A stretch of DNA of 5,808 bases from JBGZFC01 sp964631255 (lineage in GTDB: Bacteria; Bacteroidota; Bacteroidia; Bacteroidales; Dysgonomonadaceae): assembly GCA_964631255.1 (NCBI GenBank), contig CAZVWS010000082.1:1-5808 (forward strand), written 5' to 3'. The position numbers and the translations under genes were made by a program. The notes under the pieces were generated by a model that did not search any database, had not been told where the DNA came from, and saw nothing but the letters and a program-made list of their open reading frames with translations. Shown piece by piece: positions 5,772 through 5,808 of the stretch. Numbering within the stretch: the stretch's first letter is position 1; every line of letters begins with the position of its first letter.

Positions 5772-5784
5772 TAACCGAGCACTT
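5766..5784 (+). other. Possible left arm of another attC-like site, cut by window end
   Basis: The PutAbiC stop is embedded in CCGTAATAACCGAGCACTTT. This can be aligned, with gaps, to the CCGxTAACACGGGCTTT start of the elements at 1529 and 4533, sharing CCG, TAAC and CTTT in the same order and the same place relative to a stop codon. The right half would be beyond the window, and the remaining bases to 5808 are nearly pure A/T (TTTAATTTTATTTAATTTAA pattern). The match is short and gapped, so this is a weak call. Confidence 0.2.
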
Positions 5785-5808
5785 TAATTTTATTTAATTT
5801 AATTTATT

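Overview
The window looks like part of a chromosome or accessory island of a member of the Bacteroidota, probably a Bacteroidales or Flavobacteriia relative. The evidence is A-rich leaders without Shine-Dalgarno sequences, a TAnnTTTG-type -7 promoter box, paired short palindromes of a kind I associate with this phylum, and protein families common there. All supported genes are on the + strand. No integrase, transposase, rRNA, tRNA or CRISPR is visible. The assignment is inferred from style and families, not from a database search.

Layout. Bases 1-167 are the last 54 codons of a gene resembling the C-terminus of Bacteroidota KilA-N domain proteins. A short tandem-repeat tract and a candidate promoter follow. 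Next come two overlapping genes: a secreted or lipid-anchored protein with a C-terminal membrane anchor (300-1037), and a membrane-anchored SRPBCC-domain protein (997-1536). The stop codon of the second gene lies inside a conserved motif at 1529-1554. After a 142-base gap comes a tight cluster: a metallo-beta-lactamase-fold protein (1679-2521), a GNAT acetyltransferase (2536-3018) and a multi-pass isoprenylcysteine-methyltransferase/DUF1295-like membrane protein (3039-3707). A 271-base spacer then holds a two-hairpin REP-like element, a weak candidate promoter and a doubtful 35-codon ORF. A RimJ/RimL-type acetyltransferase follows (3979-4524). Right after its stop is a GC-rich, imperfectly palindromic element of about 139 bases (4533-4671) that resembles an integron attC recombination site. 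The last gene (4713-5771) encodes a putative phage abortive-infection protein of the PutAbiC (AbiC-like) family. Its stop runs into what may be the start of another such element at the window edge.

Interpretation. The genes do not form one obvious pathway. They are small accessory functions (two acetyltransferases, a hydrolase-fold enzyme, a membrane methyltransferase-like protein, a defence protein) of clearly different base composition, all in one orientation, with attC-like sequence after at least two of the stop codons. This fits a decayed or sedentary cassette array. The most interesting unit is the PutAbiC gene, which sits like a single-gene cassette between a complete attC-like element and a possible second one. 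Whether a recombinase acts on these sites cannot be decided from this window.
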